Shown in pieces: positions 29,710-37,776 of a stretch of DNA of 64,000 bases; the first letter of the stretch is position 1, and each line of letters begins with the position of its first letter. Origin of the DNA: Sphingobium sp. TKS (GTDB taxonomy: Bacteria > Pseudomonadota > Alphaproteobacteria > Sphingomonadales > Sphingomonadaceae). A program made the translations under genes and the position numbers. The stretch is from contig NZ_CP005083.1 of NCBI RefSeq assembly GCF_001563265.1, positions 3,103,001 through 3,167,000 on the forward strand, given 5' to 3'. The notes under the pieces are model-generated. The model was given only the letters and a program-made list of their open reading frames with translations, did not search any database and was not told where the DNA came from.

Positions 29710-31752
29710 TTACTTGCCGGTCCACTTGTCAAGCCAGCCCAGCGCCTCATCATACCATTGCAGCGAGTTGCGCGGCTTCAAGACCCAGTGATTCTCATCG
29801 GGAAACACCAGCAGCTTGGAAGGCACATTGCGCCGCTGCAACGCCGTGAAGGCCGCCAGCCCCTGGGTATAGGGAATGCGGAAATCCTTCTCGCTCGTCA
29901 CCACCAGCATCGGCGTCTTCCATTGGGTCACATGGTTGACGGGATTCCATTTCTCGAACTCTTGCGCCTTTTCATAATAAGACCCGCCATGTTCCCATTC
30001 GTCGAACCATAGCTCTTCGGTCTCATAAGCCATGGCGCGGGCGTCGAACACGCCGTCATGCTGGACGATGCACTTGAAGCCGTCGGGCCAATTGCCCTCG
30101 ATCCAGTTCATCATATAGCCGCCATAGCTTGCGCCGAGCGCACAGCCATTGCCCGCATCGACCTGTGCATCCTTCGCCGCAGCCGCCGCCAGGCCCAGCT
30201 TCAGATCCTCCAGCGGCTTGCCGCCCCAATCCTGGTTGATGCTGTCGACAAAGGCCTGGCCGTAGCCGGTCGAGCCATGGAAATCGACGATGACGGCGGC
30301 ATAGCCATGCGCCGCGAAAGCCTTGGGATTCCAGCGATAGGACCAGCTATCGTTGAAGCTTCCCTGCGGCCCGCCATGGACCAGCATGGCCACCGGCAGC
30401 TTGCCCGTCACACCTTTGGGCTTCACGATCTGTCCCCAGACGGTGTCGCCATTGGCGCCCTTGAAGCTGTAGCGCTGGACCGACACGTCATCCACCCCTG
30501 CCAGCTTCTCCGCATTGACGCTGGTGAGTCGCACGGCTTTCCCCTTGGCCGGCATTTTCCAGAAATCGGTCGGCGACTGGATGCTGTCGAGGGTATAGAC
30601 GAACCCACCCTTGGGCAGCGGCACGACGCTGCCCGCATGGCCCGCCTGTGTCAGCCGCGTGACCTTGCCCGAAGCAGCATCCACTCGAAAGACCGGATGG
30701 TCCAGCACATCATCAGCGGTGACGAATATCGCCTTCCCATCCGCCGCCCAGGCGATGGATGCCACCGAACGGTCCCAAGCCTCGGTCAGCGCCTTCGTCT
30801 CGCCCGTCGCGATGTTGCGGAGCATCAGCACCAGCCGGTCGCTCTCATAGCCGGGCCGTTTCATCGCCGCATAAGCGAGCCATTTCCCATCCGGCGACAC
30901 GGTCGGCATGGTATCCGTCGCATCATTGGCATCCGTCAGATTGACCGGCGCCGCGCTGCCATCCGCCGGAACCGCGAAAATATCGAGATTGGTCGACAGC
31001 GATTCGATCCGCCCCGCCTCGCGCAGCGCGAAGAACAGCGTCTTGCCGTCGGCACTCCACGCGATCTCCTCGGCCCCGCCAAAGGGCTTGGACGGGCTGT
31101 CCCCGACCAGCGCGCCCATCACCGACACCGCCTTTCCGCCCGAAAGCGGCATCACGAAGATCTGCGAGCGCTGCCCGTCCGCCCATGTGTCCCAATGACG
31201 CACGAAAAGCTGTTCATAGACGCGCCCCGTACCAGCGCCCGGCGGCGTCGCGGGCTTTGCATCGTCGATCGTCTTCGCCCCCACCGGCCGGTCCGCCCAC
31301 AGCGCGACCCGATCTCCCGCTGGGCTCAGCAGAAAGCCTGCAATCCCGCCTGGCGCCTGAGTCACCTGCTCGCCCTTGCCGCCCGCGACGGTCACCCGCC
31401 AAAGCTGATCATCGCCGCTCTGATTGGAAAGATAATAAAGCGATTTCCCATCAGCCGAAAAAGCGGGTGCGCTTTCATTCTTGTCCGCGACCGAGGCGAC
31501 CATGCGCGGCGCCGCGCCCGCCTTGCTCAAGTCCAGCAGATAGAGGTCCGTCCGTCCCTTGTTCGCGGCAAGATCGGTCACCCGCAATTGATAGGCGAGC
31601 CATTGCCCGTCAGGCGAAACCGCCGGGGCCGACGCGCGATGGAGACTGGCCATGTCGCTGGGCGTGAACGGCCGGGCCGACGCCGGCGAAACGGCCAGCG
31701 CCGATTGGGCCAAGGCCAGAGCGCCAAGTCCCGCGTGCAGAAGATATTTCAT
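29710..31752 (-). CDS. S9 family peptidase (prolyl oligopeptidase/acylaminoacyl-peptidase type)
   Basis: A 680-residue secreted serine peptidase. A signal peptide (HAGLGALALAQSALAVSPAS) is followed by a beta-propeller with WD40-like PD40 repeats (SPDGQWLAY, SADGKSLYY, SPDGKWLAY). The C-terminal alpha/beta hydrolase domain has Ser about 541 in GASYGGYM, Asp about 620 in SEKDFRIPY and His about 653 in ENHWVLKP. It is likely periplasmic and cleaves short peptides. It sits 40 bases upstream of valS on the same strand; a functional link is not apparent. Confidence 0.93.
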   Translation of the reverse strand: MKYLLHAGLGALALAQSALAVSPASARPFTPSDMASLHRASAPAVSPDGQWLAYQLRVTDLAANKGRTDLYLLDLSKAGAAPRMVASVADKNESAPAFSADGKSLYYLSNQSGDDQLWRVTVAGGKGEQVTQAPGGIAGFLLSPAGDRVALWADRPVGAKTIDDAKPATPPGAGTGRVYEQLFVRHWDTWADGQRSQIFVMPLSGGKAVSVMGALVGDSPSKPFGGAEEIAWSADGKTLFFALREAGRIESLSTNLDIFAVPADGSAAPVNLTDANDATDTMPTVSPDGKWLAYAAMKRPGYESDRLVLMLRNIATGETKALTEAWDRSVASIAWAADGKAIFVTADDVLDHPVFRVDAASGKVTRLTQAGHAGSVVPLPKGGFVYTLDSIQSPTDFWKMPAKGKAVRLTSVNAEKLAGVDDVSVQRYSFKGANGDTVWGQIVKPKGVTGKLPVAMLVHGGPQGSFNDSWSYRWNPKAFAAHGYAAVIVDFHGSTGYGQAFVDSINQDWGGKPLEDLKLGLAAAAAKDAQVDAGNGCALGASYGGYMMNWIEGNWPDGFKCIVQHDGVFDARAMAYETEELWFDEWEHGGSYYEKAQEFEKWNPVNHVTQWKTPMLVVTSEKDFRIPYTQGLAAFTALQRRNVPSKLLVFPDENHWVLKPRNSLQWYDEALGWLDKWTGK

Positions 31753-31969
31753 GGATGAACACCCTTGAATCAGGTCGCGCCGCTCTCTTGGGGGCAGCGT
31801 CGACAGCTATGGAAAGGGTGTAGGCAACGCCTCGCCTGCTCGCAAGGATCAACCACCAAAGCGTAATAAAAGAACAAAGACGATGAAATCGGCGTTCAGT
31901 TAAGCGCAGGCGGAACATAGGACAAGCAACCGCCCGCCATGCGCGCGCGAATCACCAAGACTTCTCGAC

Positions 31970-32461
31970 TCAACGGCCAGTGATGCGGGCGATTTCCTTG
32001 GCGACCATATCCTCGACCATCTGCGGCAACCGCAGGTCCAGCCATTCCTTCAGCATCGGCTTCAGCATCGAGCGGACCAACCCGTCGAGCGTATTGTCCT
32101 CGCCCTCCTTGGGCGTCACCAGCATGGACGACAGGGCCGAAAGCGAATGGCGGGCCGCAACCTCGCTCTCGACCGACAGGATGGACACACCCTCCTGTTC
32201 AGCCACGGGCCGGGGCGCACGGGACGTTCGATGGGCAGGCATGGGTTCCTCCACAGCAACCTCGTCGGTCAGTTCCAGCACTTCATCGCTGGCAGGCTCC
32301 GGCACTGCCTCCGCGACGGGTCCAGGCCGGACCTTCTGCGCCGCCTCTCCCCGCACGCGGCGCGGCAAGGTCTGCACAGCTTCTTCGCCTTCTTCCGCGA
32401 TGATCCGCTTGATGGACGAGAGAATGTCCTCCATCGAGGGTTCCTTGCTCATATCGCCCAT
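31970..32461 (-). CDS. DUF2497 (PopZ-like) protein
   Basis: A 163-residue protein with the two conserved ends of DUF2497/PopZ: an N-terminal helix (PSMEDILSSIKRIIAEE) and a C-terminal helical bundle (LVRSMLKPMLKEWLDLRLPQ, then VAKEIARITGR). The middle is acidic and proline-rich, as in PopZ of Caulobacter, a pole-organising scaffold. That this copy makes polar hubs is inference. ATG 32452 (MSKEPSMED) is an equally good start. It lies between tolC and valS, a common alphaproteobacterial arrangement. Confidence 0.88.
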   Translation of the reverse strand: MGDMSKEPSMEDILSSIKRIIAEEGEEAVQTLPRRVRGEAAQKVRPGPVAEAVPEPASDEVLELTDEVAVEEPMPAHRTSRAPRPVAEQEGVSILSVESEVAARHSLSALSSMLVTPKEGEDNTLDGLVRSMLKPMLKEWLDLRLPQMVEDMVAKEIARITGR

Positions 32462-32529
32462 GGTTAACCCCTATTCCAGTTCCCGTTAACGCTATACCAC
32501 AAAGGAACGCTTTCGGGGTTAAAATTGCG

Positions 32530-33996
32530 TTAAGGCTGCGCCAAACCGGGGTCCACATTGGCGTTTTGCGCCGGCGAGTCAACGGTCCGCGTCGATTGCA
32601 GCTTCGGCGCGGGGTCGAAATCCCAATCGAACCACTTGCCCTTCACCCGATCATAATTGACCATCGGGTCGTAGAGCGTGCCCGCTTCCAGGTTCAGATC
32701 GTCCGCCTCGGCATGGCCCATGGCGGCGAGCAGGCTGAAACCCGCGACATAGGCATTGCGCCGCGCCGTCACCAACTGGACCTTGGCGTTCACCGCCTCC
32801 TGCTCGGCATTCAATATGTCGAGGATGGTGCGGCTGCCGACCGAGTTTTCCGCACGCACGCCTTCCAGCGACAGGTTCGCGGCGTCGACCGCCTTCTGGT
32901 TCGACTGGATGCTCTCCAGCGAGGCTTGCCAGCTCGCATAAGCGGACCGGGTCTGCGCGATCACGCCGCGCTCGACCTCGATTTCCTTCTCCATCGCCTG
33001 CGATTCCAGCGCCTGGCTGCGCCGCACCTGCGCCGCCGGACGGCCGCCCTGATAGAAGGGGATGTTCAGTTGGACACCCGCCGACGCCTGCTTGTTGATT
33101 TGCGATCCGGTCGCGCTGCTGGTCAGCGTGTCGAGATAGTTGGTGTAGCCCGCCTGGGTGAAGGCGGATACCGTCGGCAGCACCGTGCCCTTGGCCGCGC
33201 GCACGTCGAATTGCTGAGCCTCCCGCAGCTTTTTCGCGACTAGAATGTCCGGATTGTCCTTGAGCGCCACCTGCACGGCGCTGTCCGGGGTCGCGGGCAG
33301 GCCCGGCAAGGGCGGCGGCGGCTCCAGAGCGTCCGGCGCCTCGCCCACCAGCGCGATGTAATTTTCACGGGCGGTAATGAGATTGGCCTCAGCGCCCTGC
33401 AGGTCGGACCGTGCCAGCGCCAGGCGCGACTCGGATTGCGCGACGTCGGTGCGGGTCACGTCGCCTACCTCGAACCGGTCGCTGGTCGCCTGGAGATTGA
33501 CCTCCAGCGCCCGCACATTGGCCTGGTTGAGCGCAACCACCGCCCCGTTGCGGATGACGTCCATATAGGCGGCGACGACCTGCGAAAAGACGCTCGCCTC
33601 CGTGCCGCGCAGATCGGCCTGCCCGGCGGCCACCCGTGTCTTGGCGGCCTTGATGCCGTTGCGCACGCTCCCGCCTGTATAAAGCGGCACGCTCAATTGC
33701 GCATTCGCATTCAGCGTCCGCTGCGGCGAAGTGAAGCTGATCGTCGGCTTGAGAATGCTTTCGGAATAGCTGCCCGTCGCATCCAGCGCGGGCCGCCCCG
33801 ACGCCTTCTGGATCGGCACATTCTCATCCGTCGCCCGCTGCCCCGCGCGTGCGCCCGTCAGCGTCGGATTCGACCGATAGGCCTTGGCGAGCGCGCCCTG
33901 CAACGTCTCCGCATGGGCCGCGCCGGCCATGGCGGAGGACACCGACAGCAACAGGAACAGGGCGCAACGCCCAGAAAACCGATGTCTTGCCGTCAT
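32530..33996 (-). CDS. tolC: TolC family outer-membrane channel
   Basis: A 488-residue outer-membrane efflux or type I secretion channel. The start at 33996 follows GGGGGAG and gives a signal peptide (RHRFSGRCALFLLLSVSSAM, cleavage near AHA-ETL). Two OEP repeats follow, with coiled-coil stretches such as SLEGVRAENSVGSRTILDIL and NAEQEAVNAKVQLV. It has a hydrophilic tail after about residue 440. It is 19 bases downstream of pcm, so co-transcribed; no RND pump genes are adjacent. Confidence 0.94.
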   Translation of the reverse strand: MTARHRFSGRCALFLLLSVSSAMAGAAHAETLQGALAKAYRSNPTLTGARAGQRATDENVPIQKASGRPALDATGSYSESILKPTISFTSPQRTLNANAQLSVPLYTGGSVRNGIKAAKTRVAAGQADLRGTEASVFSQVVAAYMDVIRNGAVVALNQANVRALEVNLQATSDRFEVGDVTRTDVAQSESRLALARSDLQGAEANLITARENYIALVGEAPDALEPPPPLPGLPATPDSAVQVALKDNPDILVAKKLREAQQFDVRAAKGTVLPTVSAFTQAGYTNYLDTLTSSATGSQINKQASAGVQLNIPFYQGGRPAAQVRRSQALESQAMEKEIEVERGVIAQTRSAYASWQASLESIQSNQKAVDAANLSLEGVRAENSVGSRTILDILNAEQEAVNAKVQLVTARRNAYVAGFSLLAAMGHAEADDLNLEAGTLYDPMVNYDRVKGKWFDWDFDPAPKLQSTRTVDSPAQNANVDPGLAQP

Positions 33997-34015
33997 GTCT
34001 CCCCCAATCGGTCCT

Positions 34016-34648
34016 TCAGAACACAAACCGTTCCGGCGCGGCAAAGCCCGGAAGCACAACCATTTCCAAATCAGCGAGACTGGAAAGACCCAGCACGCCC
34101 GACACCACCCGGCCGCTGCACAGACGGGTAACGCCGCGCTCGACGATGCCCGTCACGACCCGCGCGCCATCGGCAAGCTGCTGAACGAGCGGGGCGGGCA
34201 CTTCCTCCACTGCGCCGTCGATGAACAGCACAGTATAAGGCGCCCCGGCAGCCGCACCGGCATTCAGCGGACCGCGAACGACCGTCACGCCCTCGACAGA
34301 AATCTCGGCCCCGCCTTCTTCCTCGACCGCCGTCACCTGCGCGCCCAACGCCGTCAGCAGCGCCGCGCTGTAGCCGGTGGCGGCACCGATCAGCAGCACC
34401 TTGTCGCCCTCAACGATCTGCGCTTCCTTAAGCAGGCGGCCGGTCACCAGCGGCGGATTGAGCGCGCGCCCTCCCGCCAGCGGAATCGGCCGGTCGACAT
34501 AGGTCATCGCGCGCCGCTCGGCCGGCACGAAATCCTCCCGCGCGACATGCGCCATCGCCGCGATCACACGCTGATCATCCACATCGCTGGTGCGAAGCTG
34601 GCTTTCGACCATGGCGGTCCGCATCGATGAAAAATTCTGCTCGGTCAC
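34016..34648 (-). CDS. Protein-L-isoaspartate O-methyltransferase family protein (divergent)
   Basis: A 210-residue class I methyltransferase of the PCMT family, whose classical members repair isoaspartyl residues using SAM. Motif I reads VLLIGAATGYSAALLTALG, and VTAVEEE supplies the acidic residue for the SAM ribose. The region that normally reads like ISQPYIVA is ALNPPLVTGR here, so substrate binding may differ. It is the first gene of a pcm-tolC-DUF2497 run. A dyad 35 bases upstream may be an operator. Confidence 0.82.
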   Translation of the reverse strand: MTEQNFSSMRTAMVESQLRTSDVDDQRVIAAMAHVAREDFVPAERRAMTYVDRPIPLAGGRALNPPLVTGRLLKEAQIVEGDKVLLIGAATGYSAALLTALGAQVTAVEEEGGAEISVEGVTVVRGPLNAGAAAGAPYTVLFIDGAVEEVPAPLVQQLADGARVVTGIVERGVTRLCSGRVVSGVLGLSSLADLEMVVLPGFAAPERFVF

Positions 34649-34682
34649 GACAATTCCTCGATCAGGATAGCTTCTATGACGA

Positions 34683-34704
34683 CTGTATTAATAAGGCAAT
34701 ACAG
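34683..34704. promoter_or_regulatory. Dyad symmetry upstream of pcm-tolC
   Basis: CTGTATT (34683-34689) and AATACAG (34698-34704) are inverted across 8 bases, in an A/T-rich stretch 35-56 bases ahead of the pcm start. The size and place suit an operator for a dimeric repressor. The cognate regulator is not in the window. Confidence 0.4.
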
Positions 34705-34806
34705 CAAAGGATATAATTCCGGACCTCTAAATCAGCGCAAAGGCCACGCCAAGCGGCTTTGCGTGCCCGAGTGCCGGAATCTTGCCCGACAATATCACAG
34801 TGCTGC

Positions 34807-34834
34807 TTGACTTTGCATCAAAAGCCGCACATTT
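34807..34834 (+). promoter_or_regulatory. Possible promoter of tRNA-Cys
   Basis: TTGACT (34807-34812), 16 bases, then ACATTT (34829-34834) lies 18 bases upstream of the tRNA 5' end. The -35 box is good and the -10 is poor. Confidence 0.4.
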
Positions 34835-34851
34835 GCGGCCACCCACGCCGA

Positions 34852-34925
34852 GGCCCGATGGCGGAGTGGTGACGCAGCGGACTGCAAATCCGTGCACGCC
34901 GGTTCGATTCCGGCTCGGGCCTCCA
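34852..34925 (+). tRNA. tRNA-Cys (anticodon GCA)
   Basis: A 74-base tRNA. Acceptor GGCCCGA (34852-34858) pairs with TCGGGCC (34915-34921). The anticodon loop CTGCAAA is flanked by CGGA/TCCG, and the T loop is GGTTCGATTCC. The discriminator base is U (T at 34922), the cysteine identity base, and CCA is encoded at 34923-34925. Confidence 0.96.
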
Positions 34926-34938
34926 GATATCATGCCGG

Positions 34939-35730
34939 TCAAACGATCAGGCGCCACCCCACCACCACCAGCACCGTCGCCAGCAAGGGCTGAAGCACGC
35001 GATCCGACGTGCGCGTGGCCAGCAGCGATCCGATCACGATGCCCGGCAGCGATCCGGCCAGCAGGTTGACCAGCAGGACCGGATTGACGTTTCCGATCCA
35101 CAAATGCCCAAGCCCCGCGACGAGCGTCAGCGGCACGGCATGAACGATGTCCGTCGCCACCAGCCGCTGCATCCGCATGCGCAGCGGATAGAGCGCCAGC
35201 AACAGCGTCGCCCCGATCGCGCCCGCCCCGACGGAGGTCAGCGTCACCATCCCGCCCAGCAAGGCTCCCGCCAGCACGGTCAGCGCCGGCTGCCAGCGGG
35301 TGAAGCGGTCGGCCGTGCCGACCCTGCGGGCCAGCGCCCATTTGTGGAAACGCCCGCGCAGCAAGGTCGCGATCGCCGTGCCGATCAGCACCACGCCCAG
35401 CGCACCCGTGATCACGCCGGCCTTGACCTGCCCGATATGCATTTGCGACAGGATCGCCAATACGATCAGGGAGGCAGGGATGCTGCCGATCATCAGGCGC
35501 TTCACCACTTCATAGTCCGGACCGCCATCGGCGCCGCCCTGATGGTGATGCACCGCGCCCCCGACCGCCTTGGTGACCGATGCGAACCACAGGTCCGTGC
35601 CGACCGCCGTCGTGGGCGCGACGCCGAACAGCAGGATCAGGATCGGCGCCATCAGCGACCCGCCCCCCACTCCGGTCATGCCGACCATCAGGCCCACAAA
35701 AAGGCCTGCGATCGCGTGCAACCAATCCAT
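34939..35730 (-). CDS. TauE/SafE family sulfite-exporter-like permease
   Basis: A 263-residue inner-membrane protein with about eight hydrophobic segments and the two-repeat layout of TauE/SafE (DUF81). GLFVGLMVGMTGVGGGSLM is the characteristic first repeat. Members export sulfite, sulfoacetate or other organosulfur anions, but many are uncharacterised. ATG 35730 (MDWLHAIAG) has GGGGCGG upstream. An in-frame ATG at 35769 would add 13 polar residues and lacks a clear site. It converges on tRNA-Cys with 13 bases between. Confidence 0.88.
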   Translation of the reverse strand: MDWLHAIAGLFVGLMVGMTGVGGGSLMAPILILLFGVAPTTAVGTDLWFASVTKAVGGAVHHHQGGADGGPDYEVVKRLMIGSIPASLIVLAILSQMHIGQVKAGVITGALGVVLIGTAIATLLRGRFHKWALARRVGTADRFTRWQPALTVLAGALLGGMVTLTSVGAGAIGATLLLALYPLRMRMQRLVATDIVHAVPLTLVAGLGHLWIGNVNPVLLVNLLAGSLPGIVIGSLLATRTSDRVLQPLLATVLVVVGWRLIV

Positions 35731-35903
35731 ATTCCGCCCCAAACTCTCTATGAGTAATTTGGTAGACATCTAGAGCCCAAAGCCCGCGCCAGCCAGCCCC
35801 CTTTTTGGATTGGAAATTTATCGCCATCAAAACAAATGCTGTTCACCGCGCCGATAGCGCGATGCTCTCGACTTCCCTTGCTCCCGCCGTCTAAAGACAA
35901 AGC

Positions 35904-36578
35904 ATGATGAAGCTGTTCATTGGCAACAAAGCCTATTCGAGCTGGTCGCTGCGCGGCTGGCTGGCGTGCAAGCTGTCCGGCCTTCCTTTCGAGGAAGTGG
36001 TCGTGCCGCTCTATGACGAAGCGTGGGAGAAGCGGCGCGAGGGCGACGAATTCGCGCCATCGTCCGGCAAGGTGCCGATTCTCTGGGACGGCGACGATAT
36101 GGTCGTTTGGGATAGCCTGGCCATCGTCGAATATCTCAATGAAAAGTCGGGCGGCGACAAATTCTGGCCCGCCGACACTGCCGCTCGCGCCATGGCCCGA
36201 TCAATGGCGGCGGAAATGCATTCGAGCTTCGCCGCGCTGCGCCGCGAGCACAGCATGAACATCCGCCAGATCTATGCGCCCGTCCCGCCGTCCGAAGCGG
36301 TAGCGCAAGATATCGGCCGGATCATGCAGCTCTGGGCGCAAGCCCGCGCCCGCTATGGCGGTGAGGGGGAGTTTCTGTTCGGGGAGTTCGGCGCGGTCGA
36401 CGTGATGTTCGCGCCGGTCGTGACCCGCTTCATCACCTATCAACTCCCCGTGGCCCGCTTTGCCGAGGCCTATATGCGCGCAGTCATCAACCATCCCTGG
36501 ATGCAGGAATGGATCGGCGGCGCCCAGGCGGAGGAATGGGTGATCGACCGTTTCGAAGTTCCGCCGCAATTGGGATGA
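35904..36578 (+). CDS. Glutathione S-transferase family protein
   Basis: A 224-residue GST. The N-terminal thioredoxin-like domain carries the GSH-site serine region (NKAYSSWSLRGWL), the cis-Pro KVPIL and the D-S pair in VVWDSLAIVEYL. The C-terminal domain is all-helical. It resembles the YfcF/zeta-like soluble GSTs; the substrate is not predictable. It is followed by a family A REPIN-like repeat and then the bidirectional terminator shared with ndk. Confidence 0.9.
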   Translation: MMKLFIGNKAYSSWSLRGWLACKLSGLPFEEVVVPLYDEAWEKRREGDEFAPSSGKVPILWDGDDMVVWDSLAIVEYLNEKSGGDKFWPADTAARAMARSMAAEMHSSFAALRREHSMNIRQIYAPVPPSEAVAQDIGRIMQLWAQARARYGGEGEFLFGEFGAVDVMFAPVVTRFITYQLPVARFAEAYMRAVINHPWMQEWIGGAQAEEWVIDRFEVPPQLG

Positions 36579-36617
36579 GTGGTCGTTAGTGGCCAATTGC
36601 TGCAATTGAGCGGATCC

Positions 36618-36702
36618 GTGTTCCTGCGAAGGCAGGAACCCAGTTCCGCCGCTGGTGGATCATCGCACCATAGGAACTGGGCTCCTGCCTTCGCAGGAGC
36701 AC
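36618..36702. repeat. REPIN-like inverted repeat, family A copy 2 (GST-ndk)
   Basis: Two 30-base arms, 36618-36647 and 36673-36702, differ from perfect complementarity at two positions and enclose a 25-base spacer. The small palindrome TCCTGC-gaag-GCAGGA repeats inside the arm. The sequence closely matches copy 1 at 19288-19353. It lies in the convergent gap between GST and ndk. Confidence 0.9.
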
Positions 36703-36762
36703 GATGCGCTTCAAGAAAAGCAGCGCGAAGCAGACCGTCCGCCTTCCACCCATTTCCACCAC

Positions 36763-36801
36763 AAAAAAGGGCCGGCGGGCTTATCGCCCCCGGCCCTTTT
36801 T
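36763..36801 (-). terminator. Terminator of ndk, bidirectional
   Basis: AAAAAGGGCCGG and CCGGCCCTTTTT form a 12-base stem around GGGC/GCCC-type inner pairs. It lies 19 bases after the ndk stop, and the A and T runs let it work on both strands, ending GST transcription too. Confidence 0.9.
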
Positions 36802-36819
36802 CCAAACTATCGCGCCGGA

Positions 36820-37242
36820 TCAGCCGACGATTTCGTCCGTCTTGAAGAAATAGGCGATCTCGATCGCGGCATTTTCCTCGCTGTCCGAACCATGGACCGA
36901 ATTGGCTTCGATCGATTCGGCATAATCCTTGCGGATCGTGCCTTCATCGGCATTGGCCGGGTTGGTGGCGCCCATGATGTCGCGGTTGCGCTTCACGGCG
37001 TCTTCGCCTTCCAGAACCTGCACGACCACCGGGCCGGAGATCATGAACGCGACCAGATCGGCAAAGAAAGGGCGTTCCTTGTGCACGGCGTAAAAGCCTT
37101 CGGCCTGCTCGCGGCTCATGCGGATGCGCTTCGAAGCGACGACCCGCAGGCCCGCTTCTTCCAGCTTCTTTGTCACGGCGCCCGTCAGGTTGCGACGGGT
37201 CGCGTCGGGCTTGATGATCGAAAAGGTGCGGGTAACGGCCAT
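36820..37242 (-). CDS. ndk: Nucleoside diphosphate kinase
   Basis: Transfers the gamma phosphate from ATP to NDPs by a phospho-histidine ping-pong mechanism; 140 aa from the start at 37242 ([18 protein letters not shown]). The active-site His is in [11 protein letters not shown], and [20 protein letters not shown] is the nucleotide-binding segment. The in-frame TTG/ATG upstream at 37251 would add three residues and is less likely. It is 81 bases downstream of holC. Confidence 0.97.
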   Translation of the reverse strand: MAVTRTFSIIKPDATRRNLTGAVTKKLEEAGLRVVASKRIRMSREQAEGFYAVHKERPFFADLVAFMISGPVVVQVLEGEDAVKRNRDIMGATNPANADEGTIRKDYAESIEANSVHGSDSEENAAIEIAYFFKTDEIVG

Positions 37243-37323
37243 GAGGCTCAAAAGCTCCGAATTATTTGGGATAAGATGGCGCGCCTTTAGACCGGGCCGA
37301 TGCCTATCGCAAGAGGGGCTGAT

Positions 37324-37776
37324 TTACGGCCCCTGGACCCATTTGCGGCCTTCCTGCCGCCAGAAGCGGGGAGTCACGCCTTCGCGCTTGGCAAGATCGC
37401 GCCAGCTTGCCCGAGCGGCTTCAATGGTTTCCGCGTCGAAGAAATAGAAGGCGCGCTCGAATTCCAGCGCTTCCTCGCGCCATAGGCCGTCCGCCAATGC
37501 GACATGCCGTGCCCCATTGGCGGCGACGCAATCCGTCGCCAGCAAAACCGGCTGCATCGACTCGGCTCCCTCGCCCACCTTCCCGTGCGCCAGGAAGCTC
37601 TCTGGCGGTCCGGCCCACAGGCCTGCGGAAATCCGATCCAGCCGATCGGATTCCTGCGCCACCACCAGCAACCGCTCGCCCAGTCCCAGAATGCGGCCCG
37701 CAATGGCGGGCAGCACCTGTTCCACCGGATCGCGGCTGAGCTGGTAGAAGTCGACCTGTATCGGACTTTCTGGCAT
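37324..37776 (-). CDS. holC: DNA polymerase III chi subunit
   Basis: A 150-residue chi subunit of the clamp-loader complex, linking it to single-strand binding protein. It shows the family pattern VDFYQLSRDPVEQVLPAI, then LLVVAQESDRLDRIS and LWAGPPESFLAHG. Its ATG shares a base with the pepA stop (TGATG), so translation is coupled. The pepA-holC-ndk order recurs in alphaproteobacteria. Confidence 0.92.
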   Translation of the reverse strand: MPESPIQVDFYQLSRDPVEQVLPAIAGRILGLGERLLVVAQESDRLDRISAGLWAGPPESFLAHGKVGEGAESMQPVLLATDCVAANGARHVALADGLWREEALEFERAFYFFDAETIEAARASWRDLAKREGVTPRFWRQEGRKWVQGP

